Below, one piece after another: positions 29,929 to 36,349 of a stretch of 36,349 bases of DNA. The DNA is from Streptomyces longispororuber (GTDB lineage: Bacteria; Actinomycetota; Actinomycetes; Streptomycetales; Streptomycetaceae). The translations under genes and the position numbers were made by a program. Positions within the stretch are counted from its first letter, which is position 1. Each line of letters begins with the position of its first letter. The DNA is taken from NCBI RefSeq assembly GCF_014656095.1, contig NZ_BNBT01000084.1:1-36349 (forward strand), read 5' to 3'. Under the pieces are notes generated by a model. The model worked only from the letters and a program-made list of their open reading frames with translations. It was not told the origin of the DNA and searched no databases.

Positions 29929-31361
29929 CCCACCTGTCCCGGCACCGCCCCGGCCGCTGCACGGCCGCGGCCCTGGCGCTGCTCCTGGCCGCGTCGGCCT
30001 GCACGGGAGGCGGCGGCGACGGGCGGGCCGACGACGTCTCCGACGGCGCGGCCGACGGCGGCACCATCGTGATCGCCAGCGGCCGCGACGTCACCGGCCG
30101 CGGCGGCGTGCGCCAGCAGCTCGTCGACGCCTGGAACGAGCAGCAGCGCCGCAGGAACAGCGGCTACACGGCGCGCCTCGTGGAGCTGCCGGGCACCGCC
30201 GACCAGCAGCGCAGCCAGTTGCTCGGCGCGCTCCAGTCGGGCAGCTCCGCCTACGACGTCGTCAACCTGGACGTGACCTGGGTGCCGGAGTTCGCCGCCG
30301 CGAAGGCCGTGCGCGAGCTCGATCCCCGGCTCGTGGACGGCGACGTCGTCCCGTCGGTGGCCGCGACGGCCCGCTGGAAGGGCGCGGTGTACGCGGTGCC
30401 CTTCAACAGCGACGTGGGGGTGCTCTACTACCGCAAGGACTACGTGCGCGCGGCCGGGGTCCGGCAGTCCGACGGCGCCGCCCGGGCGAAGGACTGGGAC
30501 GATTTCAAGGGCCTGATCGAGACCGTCGACAAGGCGGAGGAGGACGACCTGCTCCCGGCCGCGTACGAGAAGGGCTGGACCACTCAGCTCGACGCGTACG
30601 AGGGCCTGACCGTCAACGGCGTCGAGGCCTTCGCCTCCGCCGGCGCGGGGGTCGCCGACCTCGTGGACGGCAAGGGCGCCTATGACGGTACGGTGTCCCA
30701 ACTGGAGGAGGGGCTCGCGGAGTTGCGGTCCCGCGCGGCCGGCGCCTACACCTTCGACGGCGTCCAGGACTCCGACGAGGCCCGCTCCCTGGCCGACTTC
30801 ACCTCCGGCCGCACGGCGTTCCTGCGCCACTGGCCCTACGCGTACGGCACCCTCCACCAGATCCTCCCGAAGGGTGCCCTGGGCGTGACGGCGCTGCCGG
30901 GCAAGGCGGTGCTCGGCGGCCAGAACCTCGCCGTGGCCCGCACCTCCCGGCACCGGAAGGCCATCCTCGACGACCTGGTCGCGTACCTCACCGGCAAGGA
31001 GAGCGAACGCTGCCTGCTGGAGGCGGGGTTCGCGGCCACGCGCGCGTCGGCGTACACCAAGGACCCGCCCATGCTGTGCACCGTGGCGCGGCCCTCTCCC
31101 TCCGGCGGGCCGTCCGGTTCGGGCGAGGCCGCCGACCAGATGCCCCGGGAGCCGGACGGCCGGCCGGAGTACGCCGCCCCCGTGCTGCTGCCCGCGCTGA
31201 AGGCGGCGGTCCAACGCCCCCGCACCCAGCTCTACGGGGTGTTCACCCAGGTCTTCAGCGCCGAACTGCACAAGCTGTTCGGGGACAACCCGCGGAGCGT
31301 GGGCGAGGTGGCGAAGCGCCTGGACGAGACGCTGCGCAGAGCGCTGCCCGAGCGCGACTGA
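29925..31361 (+). CDS. Lipoprotein ABC-type solute-binding protein of the caspase operon
   Basis: 478 residues. The signal peptide ends in a lipobox (LAASAC, Cys26), followed by a Gly/Asp linker. The mature part is a CUT1-type extracellular binding protein: GTIVIASGRDVTGRGGVRQQ, SSAYDVVNLDVTWVPEFAAA, AVPFNSDVGVLYYRKDYV, SGRTAFLRHWPYAYGTLH and GGQNLAVARTSRHRKAILDD. A proline-rich linker (about residues 395-420) and a C-terminal helix bundle (LFGDNPRSVGEVAKRLDETL) are extra. Its ATG overlaps the stop of the caspase fusion (ATGA at 29925-29928). No permease or ATPase is nearby, so it probably presents a ligand to the external domain of the fusion rather than to an importer (inference). Confidence 0.85.
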   Translation: MTHLSRHRPGRCTAAALALLLAASACTGGGGDGRADDVSDGAADGGTIVIASGRDVTGRGGVRQQLVDAWNEQQRRRNSGYTARLVELPGTADQQRSQLLGALQSGSSAYDVVNLDVTWVPEFAAAKAVRELDPRLVDGDVVPSVAATARWKGAVYAVPFNSDVGVLYYRKDYVRAAGVRQSDGAARAKDWDDFKGLIETVDKAEEDDLLPAAYEKGWTTQLDAYEGLTVNGVEAFASAGAGVADLVDGKGAYDGTVSQLEEGLAELRSRAAGAYTFDGVQDSDEARSLADFTSGRTAFLRHWPYAYGTLHQILPKGALGVTALPGKAVLGGQNLAVARTSRHRKAILDDLVAYLTGKESERCLLEAGFAATRASAYTKDPPMLCTVARPSPSGGPSGSGEAADQMPREPDGRPEYAAPVLLPALKAAVQRPRTQLYGVFTQVFSAELHKLFGDNPRSVGEVAKRLDETLRRALPERD

Positions 31362-31467
31362 GGCGGGCCCGGGAGCACATCGACCGCCGTCCGCCTCCGC
31401 CGGGCCCCGGGCGACCGCCGCTGCCACCGCTTCCGGCCGCGCCCGCCCCGTCTGCCAGACTGCTGAG

Positions 31468-31929
31468 GTGATGATCAGATGCGCGCGCGAGCAGGACTTC
31501 CCCGGCCTTCTCGGCCTGGCGGCCGAGGTCGAGCACTGGTTCGGCCCGATGGTGGGGGTCCCCGCCTTCCACGAGGCGGTGGAGGAGCACATCCGCCGGT
31601 CCACGGCGCTCATCGCCGTCTCGGGGCCGGACGTCGTCGGCGGCCTGCTGTTCGGCAGTGAGCCGCCGGTCCACCACGTCGACTGGCTCGTCGTCTCGCA
31701 GCGGGCGCGCGGGACGGGCGTCGGCCGCGCGCTCCTCGCGGACGCGGTCGACAGGTTCGTGCGGGGCCCGGGCACCATCGAGGTCGTCACCTTCGGCGCC
31801 GACCACCCCGGCGCCGTCACCAGCGGTGCCCGCGTCTTCTACGAGCGCCTGGGCTTCACCCCGGCCGAGGCCGCGGCCCCGGGCCCCGAAGGCGGTTCAC
31901 GGCAGGTCTACCGCCGGGCCGTCGCCTGA
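31468..31929 (+). CDS. GNAT-family N-acetyltransferase
   Basis: 153 residues from GTG 31468 (or ATG 31471). CAREQDFPGLLGLAAEVEHW begins the fold. HVDWLVVSQRARGTGVGRAL gives the acetyl-CoA motif (Q-x-x-G-x-G), followed by FVRGPGTIEVVTFGADHPGA and VFYERLGFTPAEAAAPG. The acceptor is unknown. Its last 33 bases overlap, tail to tail, the coding sequence of the imine-reductase-like gene on the other strand. Confidence 0.88.
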   Translation: MMIRCAREQDFPGLLGLAAEVEHWFGPMVGVPAFHEAVEEHIRRSTALIAVSGPDVVGGLLFGSEPPVHHVDWLVVSQRARGTGVGRALLADAVDRFVRGPGTIEVVTFGADHPGAVTSGARVFYERLGFTPAEAAAPGPEGGSRQVYRRAVA

Positions 31930-32889
31930 GACGGGCGCCGCGGCCCCTGCCGGCTGCCGCGCGTCGGCGCCCTGGGACGGCTGCTTGAAGACCTCGTACA
32001 CCGCCAGGTAGTTGTGGTCGCCGTACCCCTGGGCGACCGCGCGTTCGGCGACCTCCTGCATCAGGCGCGGCAGGTCGGTGTGGACGCCCTGCTCCGCGCT
32101 GGTGCGGGTGATGTGTTCCAGGGCGTTCACGTTCATCACCAGCGTGCCGAGGTCGCCGGGGTAGTGGGCGCTGTCCATGGCGGGCGCGTACTGGGCGAGC
32201 ATCGGCCGCAGGACGCCGGGCACGAACCAGTCGAGCGCGAGCCGCGAGAAGTCCGCCGCGGACACCCCCGCCGAGCCCACCAGGGCCGAGGCGTGCAGGA
32301 AGCCGTTGGCGGTCGCGTACATCAGGTGCAGCAGCGCCGTGTTGTGGAGCACCGCGAGGGTCGCGTCCTCGCCGAGGTGGCGGGGGTCGCCCAGGCCCGC
32401 CAGCGTGTCCCGGTGCTCCTCGAACACGGTGCGGTCGCCGCTGTACAGGAAGACCGCGTCCGGCCGCCCGACGAGCTGCGGCGGCACCATGACGGCGCCG
32501 TCGAGATAGGCCAGGCCGCGAGCGGCGGCCCAGTCCACCGCCGCGCGCGCCTCCCGCGGCGTACCGGAGTTGAGGTTCACCAGGGTCCGGCCCGCGAGGG
32601 CGTCCCCCGCCGGGTCGAAGACCTCGTACATGGTGTCGTAGGTGTTGAGGCACATCAGGGTGACCGGGCTCGCGGCGAGTGCGTCCGCCACGCTCCCGGC
32701 GAGCCGGGCGCCTCGGGCGACCAGGTCCGCGGCGCGCTCCGGGGTGCGGTTCCAGACGGTCGTGGGGTGGCCCTTGGCCAGGAGGGTCTCGGCGAGGGCG
32801 AGGCCCATGGGGCCCAGGCCGACGACGGTGACGGGCGCTGCGGGGCGTGCGTCCGCGGCGGAGACCGCCGCTGATTCTTGGTTCGTCAT
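31897..32889 (-). CDS. NAD(P)-dependent oxidoreductase, imine-reductase / beta-hydroxyacid-dehydrogenase type
   Basis: 330 residues. The Rossmann motif is VTVVGLGPMGLALAETLLAKG (Gly24-Gly29) and VWNRTPERA favours NADPH. NLNSGTPREARAAVDWAAAR and YLDGAVMVPPQLVGRPDAVF are the segment order of IRED-like enzymes. The helical dimerisation domain follows (LHNTALLHLMYATANGFLHA, then PRLMQEVAERAVAQGYGDHN). Expected to reduce cyclic imines or related C=N/C=O groups; the natural substrate is unknown. It is divergent from a MerR regulator with an excellent MerR-type promoter between them. That promoter predicts transcription starting at or next to the ATG. Confidence 0.88.
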   Translation of the reverse strand: MTNQESAAVSAADARPAAPVTVVGLGPMGLALAETLLAKGHPTTVWNRTPERAADLVARGARLAGSVADALAASPVTLMCLNTYDTMYEVFDPAGDALAGRTLVNLNSGTPREARAAVDWAAARGLAYLDGAVMVPPQLVGRPDAVFLYSGDRTVFEEHRDTLAGLGDPRHLGEDATLAVLHNTALLHLMYATANGFLHASALVGSAGVSAADFSRLALDWFVPGVLRPMLAQYAPAMDSAHYPGDLGTLVMNVNALEHITRTSAEQGVHTDLPRLMQEVAERAVAQGYGDHNYLAVYEVFKQPSQGADARQPAGAAAPVSGDGPAVDLP

Positions 32890-32896
32890 GCGCCTT

Positions 32897-32928
32897 AGAC
32901 TGCTCTCTCACATCGGTGTGAGAGTCAA
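32897..32928 (-). promoter_or_regulatory. MerR-type promoter/operator of the imine-reductase-like gene
   Basis: On the minus strand, TTGACT (-35, 32923-32928) and CAGTCT (-10, 32897-32902) are separated by 20 bp. The spacer is filled by the dyad CTCTCACATCGGTGTGAGAG (32905-32924 on the plus strand), symmetric except two positions. A long spacer filled by the operator is the mark of MerR-activated promoters. Seven bases separate the -10 from the ATG, so the mRNA is probably leaderless. Confidence 0.8.
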
Positions 32929-32964
32929 TCGGTGCGGGAGTCGACGGGACGTGGTGGTGATCAC

Positions 32965-33372
32965 ATGCGCATGGGCGAGTTCTCCCGGCGGACCGGCGTG
33001 AGCCAGCGGCTGCTGCGCTACTACGAGGAGCAGGGGCTGCTCGCCCCCGCGCGGCGGCCCAGCGGGTACCGCGAGTACACGGAGGAGGACGTGACCACCG
33101 TGCGCGGCATCCGCGTGCTGCTGGCCGCCGGGCTCAACACCGCCACCATCGCCGAACTCCTGCCCTGCATGGTCGACGACGGCGGGACGCTCGCGCCCGC
33201 CTGCTCGGGCATGCTGCCGGACCTCGCCAGGGAGCGGGACCGCATCGACGAGGCCGTCGCCGGGCTCCTCGCCGCCCGCGCGCGCCTGGACGAGATCATC
33301 GACGCGACGGTGCCGGAGGCGCTCGCGGAGCCGGGCACCTGTCACGCCGCGCCCGTGTCGAGCGCTCCGTGA
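32965..33372 (+). CDS. MerR-family transcriptional regulator
   Basis: 135 residues from ATG 32965; ATG 32971 is also possible. N-terminal winged HTH: RMGEFSRRTGVSQRLLRYYE, then EQGLLAPARRPSGYREYTEE and DVTTVRGIRVLLAAGLNTA. A dimerisation coiled coil with ARERDRIDEAVAGLLAARAR is at the C-terminus. Three cysteines (LLPCMVDD, APACSGM, GTCHAA) could bind a metal or sense thiols. It probably activates the divergent imine-reductase-like gene from the dyad at 32905-32924 and regulates itself. Confidence 0.92.
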   Translation: MRMGEFSRRTGVSQRLLRYYEEQGLLAPARRPSGYREYTEEDVTTVRGIRVLLAAGLNTATIAELLPCMVDDGGTLAPACSGMLPDLARERDRIDEAVAGLLAARARLDEIIDATVPEALAEPGTCHAAPVSSAP

Positions 33373-33474
33373 CGTGAGTGGCTCATTTCGCGTGGGGGGC
33401 GGGGGTGTGCCACGGTGGGTGGACAGCCCGGAGTGCCGGGTGGGACGTCCGCAGTCGTAGGGAGAGGAGCCCGC

Positions 33475-33552
33475 ATGTCCTCGAAGCGCCGCCGCAAGAA
33501 GAAGGCCCGCCGCAAGCACGGGGCCAACCACGGGAAGCGGCCGCAGTCCTGA
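33475..33552 (+). CDS. 25-residue basic protein resembling ribosomal protein bL37
   Basis: A short frame from ATG 33475, with GGAGAGGAG upstream, to TGA 33550-33552. It encodes MSSKRRRKKKARRKHGANHG followed by KRPQS. Size, charge and the C-terminal ANHGKRP motif resemble the mycobacterial ribosomal protein bL37, about 24 residues. A strong ribosome site, and an exceptionally strong terminator eight bases downstream, support a highly expressed stand-alone gene. The assignment to the large subunit is by resemblance recalled from memory. Confidence 0.75.
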   Translation: MSSKRRRKKKARRKHGANHGKRPQS

Positions 33553-33559
33553 CGACCAC

Positions 33560-33599
33560 GGCCGGGGCGGCCCGGACCGGTGTCCGGGCCGCCCCGGCC
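33560..33599. terminator. Very strong hairpin terminator
   Basis: An 18-bp perfect stem (33560-33577 with 33582-33599) closes a 4-base loop, CGGT. A further CCA/TGG pairing extends it beyond one mismatch. It starts eight bases after the stop of the bL37-like gene. It is among the most stable hairpins in the window. Confidence 0.92.
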
Positions 33600-33776
33600 A
33601 TGGCGCACGTCCCCCGCGCGGCGCCCCTCTGCCGGGCCGGCCTGCGACCGGGGTTCCGCCTCCACCCCGTCCGCACCCGCCGTGTTCCGGACACGGCGTG
33701 CCGCCGACACGCTCCATGGACACGTGCCACCGCGGCGCACGCAGCACCACGGAGGTCCGGTATCGGCCAGGGCCCG

Positions 33777-34178
33777 TCAGGCCCCGCGCCGGACTCCCGG
33801 GCCCTGGCGCCCCAGCGCCTCGTCGACCGTGGCCACCGGCGCCAGCGTCGCCCGCAGGCCGGTGATGCTCATCATGTGCAGCGCCATGCGGTTGGTGCAC
33901 ACCACCCGCAGTCGCGCGCCGCGTGCCGTCACACGGCGCCACGCCCGCATGAGCAGGGTCAGGCAGGAGCAGTCGATGAACGTCGCGTACGTCAGATCGA
34001 TCACGACGGTACGGGCGTCGCCGGAGGTCACCGGGTCGAGGACGGGGGCCGCCCGCTGGTGACCCACGAGGTCGATCTCGCCGCGCAGTTCCACCACGAC
34101 GCCGTCCCCGCACTCGTACACCCGAGGCGGTGAGTCGGGAGCCGCGAGCGCCACGTCGCGGAGCTCTTCCTGATGCAC
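33777..34178 (-). CDS. STAS-domain anti-sigma-factor antagonist
   Basis: 133 residues from GTG 34176-34178, with a GGGGGGA site. The STAS fold is readable: VYECGDGVVVELRGEIDLVG, the RAAPVLDPVTSGDARTVVID strand-helix, and FIDCSCLTLLMRAWRRVTAR. The phospho-accepting Ser is Ser71 in the DCSC motif, where family members usually have D-S-S-G or D-C-S-G. MMSITGLRATLAPVATVDEA closes the domain. Such proteins bind an RsbW/SpoIIAB-type kinase when unphosphorylated and so free a sigma factor. No kinase or sigma gene is adjacent. Confidence 0.9.
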   Translation of the reverse strand: MHQEELRDVALAAPDSPPRVYECGDGVVVELRGEIDLVGHQRAAPVLDPVTSGDARTVVIDLTYATFIDCSCLTLLMRAWRRVTARGARLRVVCTNRMALHMMSITGLRATLAPVATVDEALGRQGPGVRRGA

Positions 34179-34479
34179 TAGTCCCCCCAGGGCAGGGCCC
34201 GGGCCGGTTCACGACCGGGGCGGTGCGGTGAAGCAACCGGATGAGGAGGTCACCAGGGGCCGGGGTGCCTGACGGATCACGCTAGCGGGCGGGGGCCCGT
34301 TATGCCGTGCGGGAACGATTCACGGGAGGGTGCTGCCACTCTTTGGGGCGAAGTTGCCGCAAGGGACTTGACAGGATATGGCGCCTTTTGGTCTGGCGGC
34401 GGCCGTGCTCGGCGGCGGCTGGTTTCCGTGGCACCGTTTGGCGGGCAAGCCACTGGGGGTCAACAGAAGAGGGGGAAAC
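34179..34479. other. Divergent intergenic region (STAS / kinase-NUDIX)
   Basis: No gene seen. It contains an exact -35-like TTGACA at 34368-34373 facing the kinase-NUDIX gene, but no convincing -10 at 16-18 bp. It also contains the GAGGGGG ribosome site of that gene near 34469-34475. A short in-frame extension from ATG 34378 is possible but lacks a site. Confidence 0.45.
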
Positions 34480-35523
34480 GTGATCGTCTGGATCAATGGG
34501 GCATCCGGTGCGGGCAAGGCCACCGCCGCGCGGGAACTGGTCGAACTGATCCCGAACAGCACGCTGTTCGACCCCGAGGTCATCGGTGACGCCCTGCCGG
34601 ATCTGCTGCCCGCCAAGCACCTCGCCGAGGTGGGCGACTACCAGGACCTGCCGATCTGGCGGCGCCTCGTGGTCGACACGGCGGCCGGGCTGCTCGCGGA
34701 GCTCGGCGGGGTCCTGGTGGTGCCGATGACACTGCTGCGGCAGGAGTACCGCGACGAGATCTTCGGCGGCCTCGCCTCACGCAGGATAGCGATACGCCAC
34801 ATCCTGCTCGCTCCGGACGAAACGATCCTGCGCGCACGCGTGGCCGCACGCGACGCGCCCCCGGACCCGCGCGACGGCGAACCCCGCGTGCCCGCCTGGC
34901 CGTTCGACCCCATCGAGCCCTACCACGCCGCGCTCGCCTCCTGGCTGGGCGCCGACACCCACCGCGTCGACACCACCTCCCTCACCCCGTACGAGACGGC
35001 CGAGCGCATCGCGGAGGCCGTGCGCACCGGCGCCGCCCCCGCCTGCGACATCGTGCAGACCCCCGAGCCCACCGCGGAGACGCTCGCCGCGGGCGTGCTG
35101 CTCTTCGACGAGCAGGACCGGGTGCTCCTGGTCGACCCGACGTACAAGCCCGGCTGGGAGTTCCCCGGCGGTGTCGTCGAACGGGGTGAGGCGCCCGCGC
35201 GCGCCGGGGTGCGCGAGGTCGCCGAGGAGACCGGCATCCACCTCACCGGAACCCCCCGGCTCCTGGTCGCCGACTGGGAGCCGCCCCGGCCGCCCGGGTA
35301 CGGCGGCATGCGCCTGCTCTTCGACGGCGGCGTCCTCCACGGCGCCGACGCGCGGCGCCTCCTGCTGCCCGGCCCCGAACTGCGCGAGTGGCGCTTCGTC
35401 ACCGAGGAGGAGGCGGCCCGGCTGCTGCCGCCGATGCGCTACGTGCGGCTGCGCTGGGCGCTGCGGGCGCGGCAGCGGGGCGCGCCGCTGTACCTGGAGG
35501 CGGGCGAGCCGGTCGGCTCCTAG
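34480..35523 (+). CDS. AAA/adenylate-kinase-like P-loop domain fused to a NUDIX hydrolase
   Basis: 347 residues from GTG 34480 (GAGGGGG upstream). Residues 1-185 are a P-loop kinase-like domain: VIVWINGASGAGKATAAREL (Walker A with Ala in place of the usual Ser/Thr after Lys), LVVPMTLLRQEYRDEIF, then RHILLAPDETILRARVAARD, a lid-like helix. Residues 200-330 are a NUDIX domain: AAGVLLFDEQDRVLLVDPTY, PGWEFPGGVVERGEAPARAG and VREVAEETGIHL, which together carry the complete Nudix box (G-x5-E-x7-REVxEETGI). It may couple phosphorylation and hydrolysis of a nucleotide. Its TAG overlaps the stop of the MBL gene on the other strand. Confidence 0.87.
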   Translation: MIVWINGASGAGKATAARELVELIPNSTLFDPEVIGDALPDLLPAKHLAEVGDYQDLPIWRRLVVDTAAGLLAELGGVLVVPMTLLRQEYRDEIFGGLASRRIAIRHILLAPDETILRARVAARDAPPDPRDGEPRVPAWPFDPIEPYHAALASWLGADTHRVDTTSLTPYETAERIAEAVRTGAAPACDIVQTPEPTAETLAAGVLLFDEQDRVLLVDPTYKPGWEFPGGVVERGEAPARAGVREVAEETGIHLTGTPRLLVADWEPPRPPGYGGMRLLFDGGVLHGADARRLLLPGPELREWRFVTEEEAARLLPPMRYVRLRWALRARQRGAPLYLEAGEPVGS

Positions 35524-36245
35524 GCGGTCGCGTACCGCACGGCCGCCGCGCGCAGCGCCGTCGCCGCGTCCGCGCGGACCGGGTCGCCGTGACCGAAGCA
35601 CGCCGTGTCCGTCTCCAGCGCCGCGAGCCGCCGGAACGACGCTACGGCCTGCTCCTTGTCCTGGTTGAACACGCCGAGGAGCACCCCCGTCTCCGGTGTG
35701 TGCGCGACGGCGTCGCCGGTGAACAGGACGCCGTGCTCCGGCAGGTGCAGGCCGATGCTGCCCCGCGTGTGCCCCGGCGCGCCGACGACGTGCGCGCCCC
35801 CGCCGAAGGGCAGTACGTCGCCGTCCGTGACCTCCTGGAGCTCGGCGGCGTACACGTGCTGCTCCGTGGGGGTCGGCACGGCCTGCGTCACCGTCTCGAA
35901 GAGCGGCACCTCCCAGTCCTCCAGCACCGCGGCGGGGCCCGGCACCTCGCCGCGCACCATGGGCGCGTCGAGGTGGTGGGCGAACACGGTGGCACCGGTC
36001 AGCTCCGCGAACTCGCCCGCGCCGCCCGAGTGGTCGCCGTGGAAGTGCGTGAGCACGACGCGCCGTACGTCACCGGGGCGCAGCCCGAGCTGCGTGACCG
36101 CGTCCACCAGGGCGGGTCCGGAGCCGGGCGGTCCGGCGTCGACGAGGGTCAGCTCGTCGCCGTCGCGCCACAGATACGCCTGGCCGACGGGGAAGCGGAA
36201 GAGGTGCAGACGGGGCCGGAGTTCGACGATCTCTATCGGGTTCAT
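35520..36245 (-). CDS. MBL-fold metallo-hydrolase
   Basis: 241 residues from ATG 36243-36245. The beta-lactamase-fold zinc motif is VVLTHFHGDHSGGAGEF (HxHxDH). GAPGHTRGSIGLHL supplies the next His, LFTGDAVAHTPE the bridging Asp and CFGHGDPV the last His. All ligands are present, so it is probably active; lactonase, thioesterase or glyoxalase-II-like roles are all possible. No signal peptide. No clear ribosome site; a possible -10 (TACGGT) six bases before the ATG would fit leaderless expression. Stop codons with the kinase-NUDIX gene interlock (35520-35523). Confidence 0.9.
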   Translation of the reverse strand: MNPIEIVELRPRLHLFRFPVGQAYLWRDGDELTLVDAGPPGSGPALVDAVTQLGLRPGDVRRVVLTHFHGDHSGGAGEFAELTGATVFAHHLDAPMVRGEVPGPAAVLEDWEVPLFETVTQAVPTPTEQHVYAAELQEVTDGDVLPFGGGAHVVGAPGHTRGSIGLHLPEHGVLFTGDAVAHTPETGVLLGVFNQDKEQAVASFRRLAALETDTACFGHGDPVRADAATALRAAAVRYATA

Positions 36246-36349
36246 GCGGTGACCGTACGAACCTGATCGGCCGGGAGGCGAGGGTGCTTCGCCGGGGGCG
36301 TACGGGTTCTGCCCGCGGCAGAGGCGGCCATCGGGCGGGGGGCCCGCCC
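36246..36349. other. Window end, no feature seen
   Basis: GC-rich sequence upstream of the MBL gene. No frame, repeat or hairpin that I can support. Confidence 0.4.

Noticed and set aside
26814..31361. Calling the caspase operon an antiphage defence system
   Set aside because: No defence genes, integrase or mobile element flank it, and base composition matches the surroundings. Only a conflict or signalling role by domain analogy can be argued.
34368..34396. TTGACA at 34368 as a full promoter for the kinase-NUDIX gene
   Set aside because: No -10-like hexamer at 16-18 bp; only the -35-like match is real.
1..36349. tRNA, rRNA, riboswitch, insertion-sequence or att-site candidates
   Set aside because: No cloverleaf with a TTCRA arm, no conserved riboswitch core, no transposase frame and no terminal inverted repeats were seen on either strand.

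Overview
The window is high-GC actinobacterial chromosome, most probably Streptomyces. The evidence is the strong G/C bias at third codon positions, many GTG starts, an ABC sugar importer without its own ATPase, an etfBA pair, twin-arginine lipoproteins and the family mix. I see about 35 protein genes, many in short overlapping operons. There is no tRNA, rRNA, CRISPR array, transposase, integrase or prophage gene. All names come from reading translations and motifs; no database search was possible.

Layout: 1-5000 holds the end of a FUSC membrane protein, a MarR regulator behind a palindrome array, a VOC protein, a GNAT, a glycerophosphodiester phosphodiesterase, a tiny membrane ORF and a PlsC acyltransferase, then 690 bases without a gene that carry a 26-bp tandem repeat. 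5024-8258 is a tightly coupled operon: a DUF6421 protein with metallopeptidase-like motifs, an SDR and a threonine-aldolase-like PLP enzyme. 8354-14160 holds a probably leaderless transglutaminase-like gene, a B3/4-domain protein, a second PlsC, a thioredoxin-like protein, a 26-codon cysteine-type leader peptide ahead of a flavin reductase, and etfBA. 14240-16770 holds a secreted EEP-fold hydrolase and, divergently, a DUF6986/HpcH-like lyase. 16890-23001 is a sugar-uptake locus: LacI regulator, operator, ROK kinase, Tat lipoprotein binding protein and two permeases. 23019-26817 holds a DUF2867 gene and a TetR gene sharing two operators, a small hypothetical gene, and a LysR/quinone-oxidoreductase pair.

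The most unusual part is 26814-31361. Three nearly abutting genes encode an EACC1-like small protein, an 884-residue caspase / transmembrane helix / periplasmic-binding-like / vWA fusion, and a lipoprotein solute-binding protein. The predicted arrangement puts a ligand-sensing module outside the membrane and a caspase protease inside, with a lipoprotein receptor encoded next door. This looks like a transmembrane version of the caspase-containing bacterial conflict systems, but without an NTPase. The first gene also overlaps the stop codon of the oxidoreductase upstream.

31468-36349 returns to ordinary accessory content: a GNAT overlapping an imine-reductase-like gene tail to tail, a MerR regulator with a textbook operator, a 25-residue bL37-like protein with a very strong terminator, a STAS anti-sigma-antagonist, a kinase-like/NUDIX fusion, and an MBL-fold hydrolase whose stop codon interlocks with that of the fusion. 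A recurring theme is well-preserved regulatory DNA: candidate operators for the MarR, LacI, TetR, LysR and MerR genes can each be seen beside the regulator gene.
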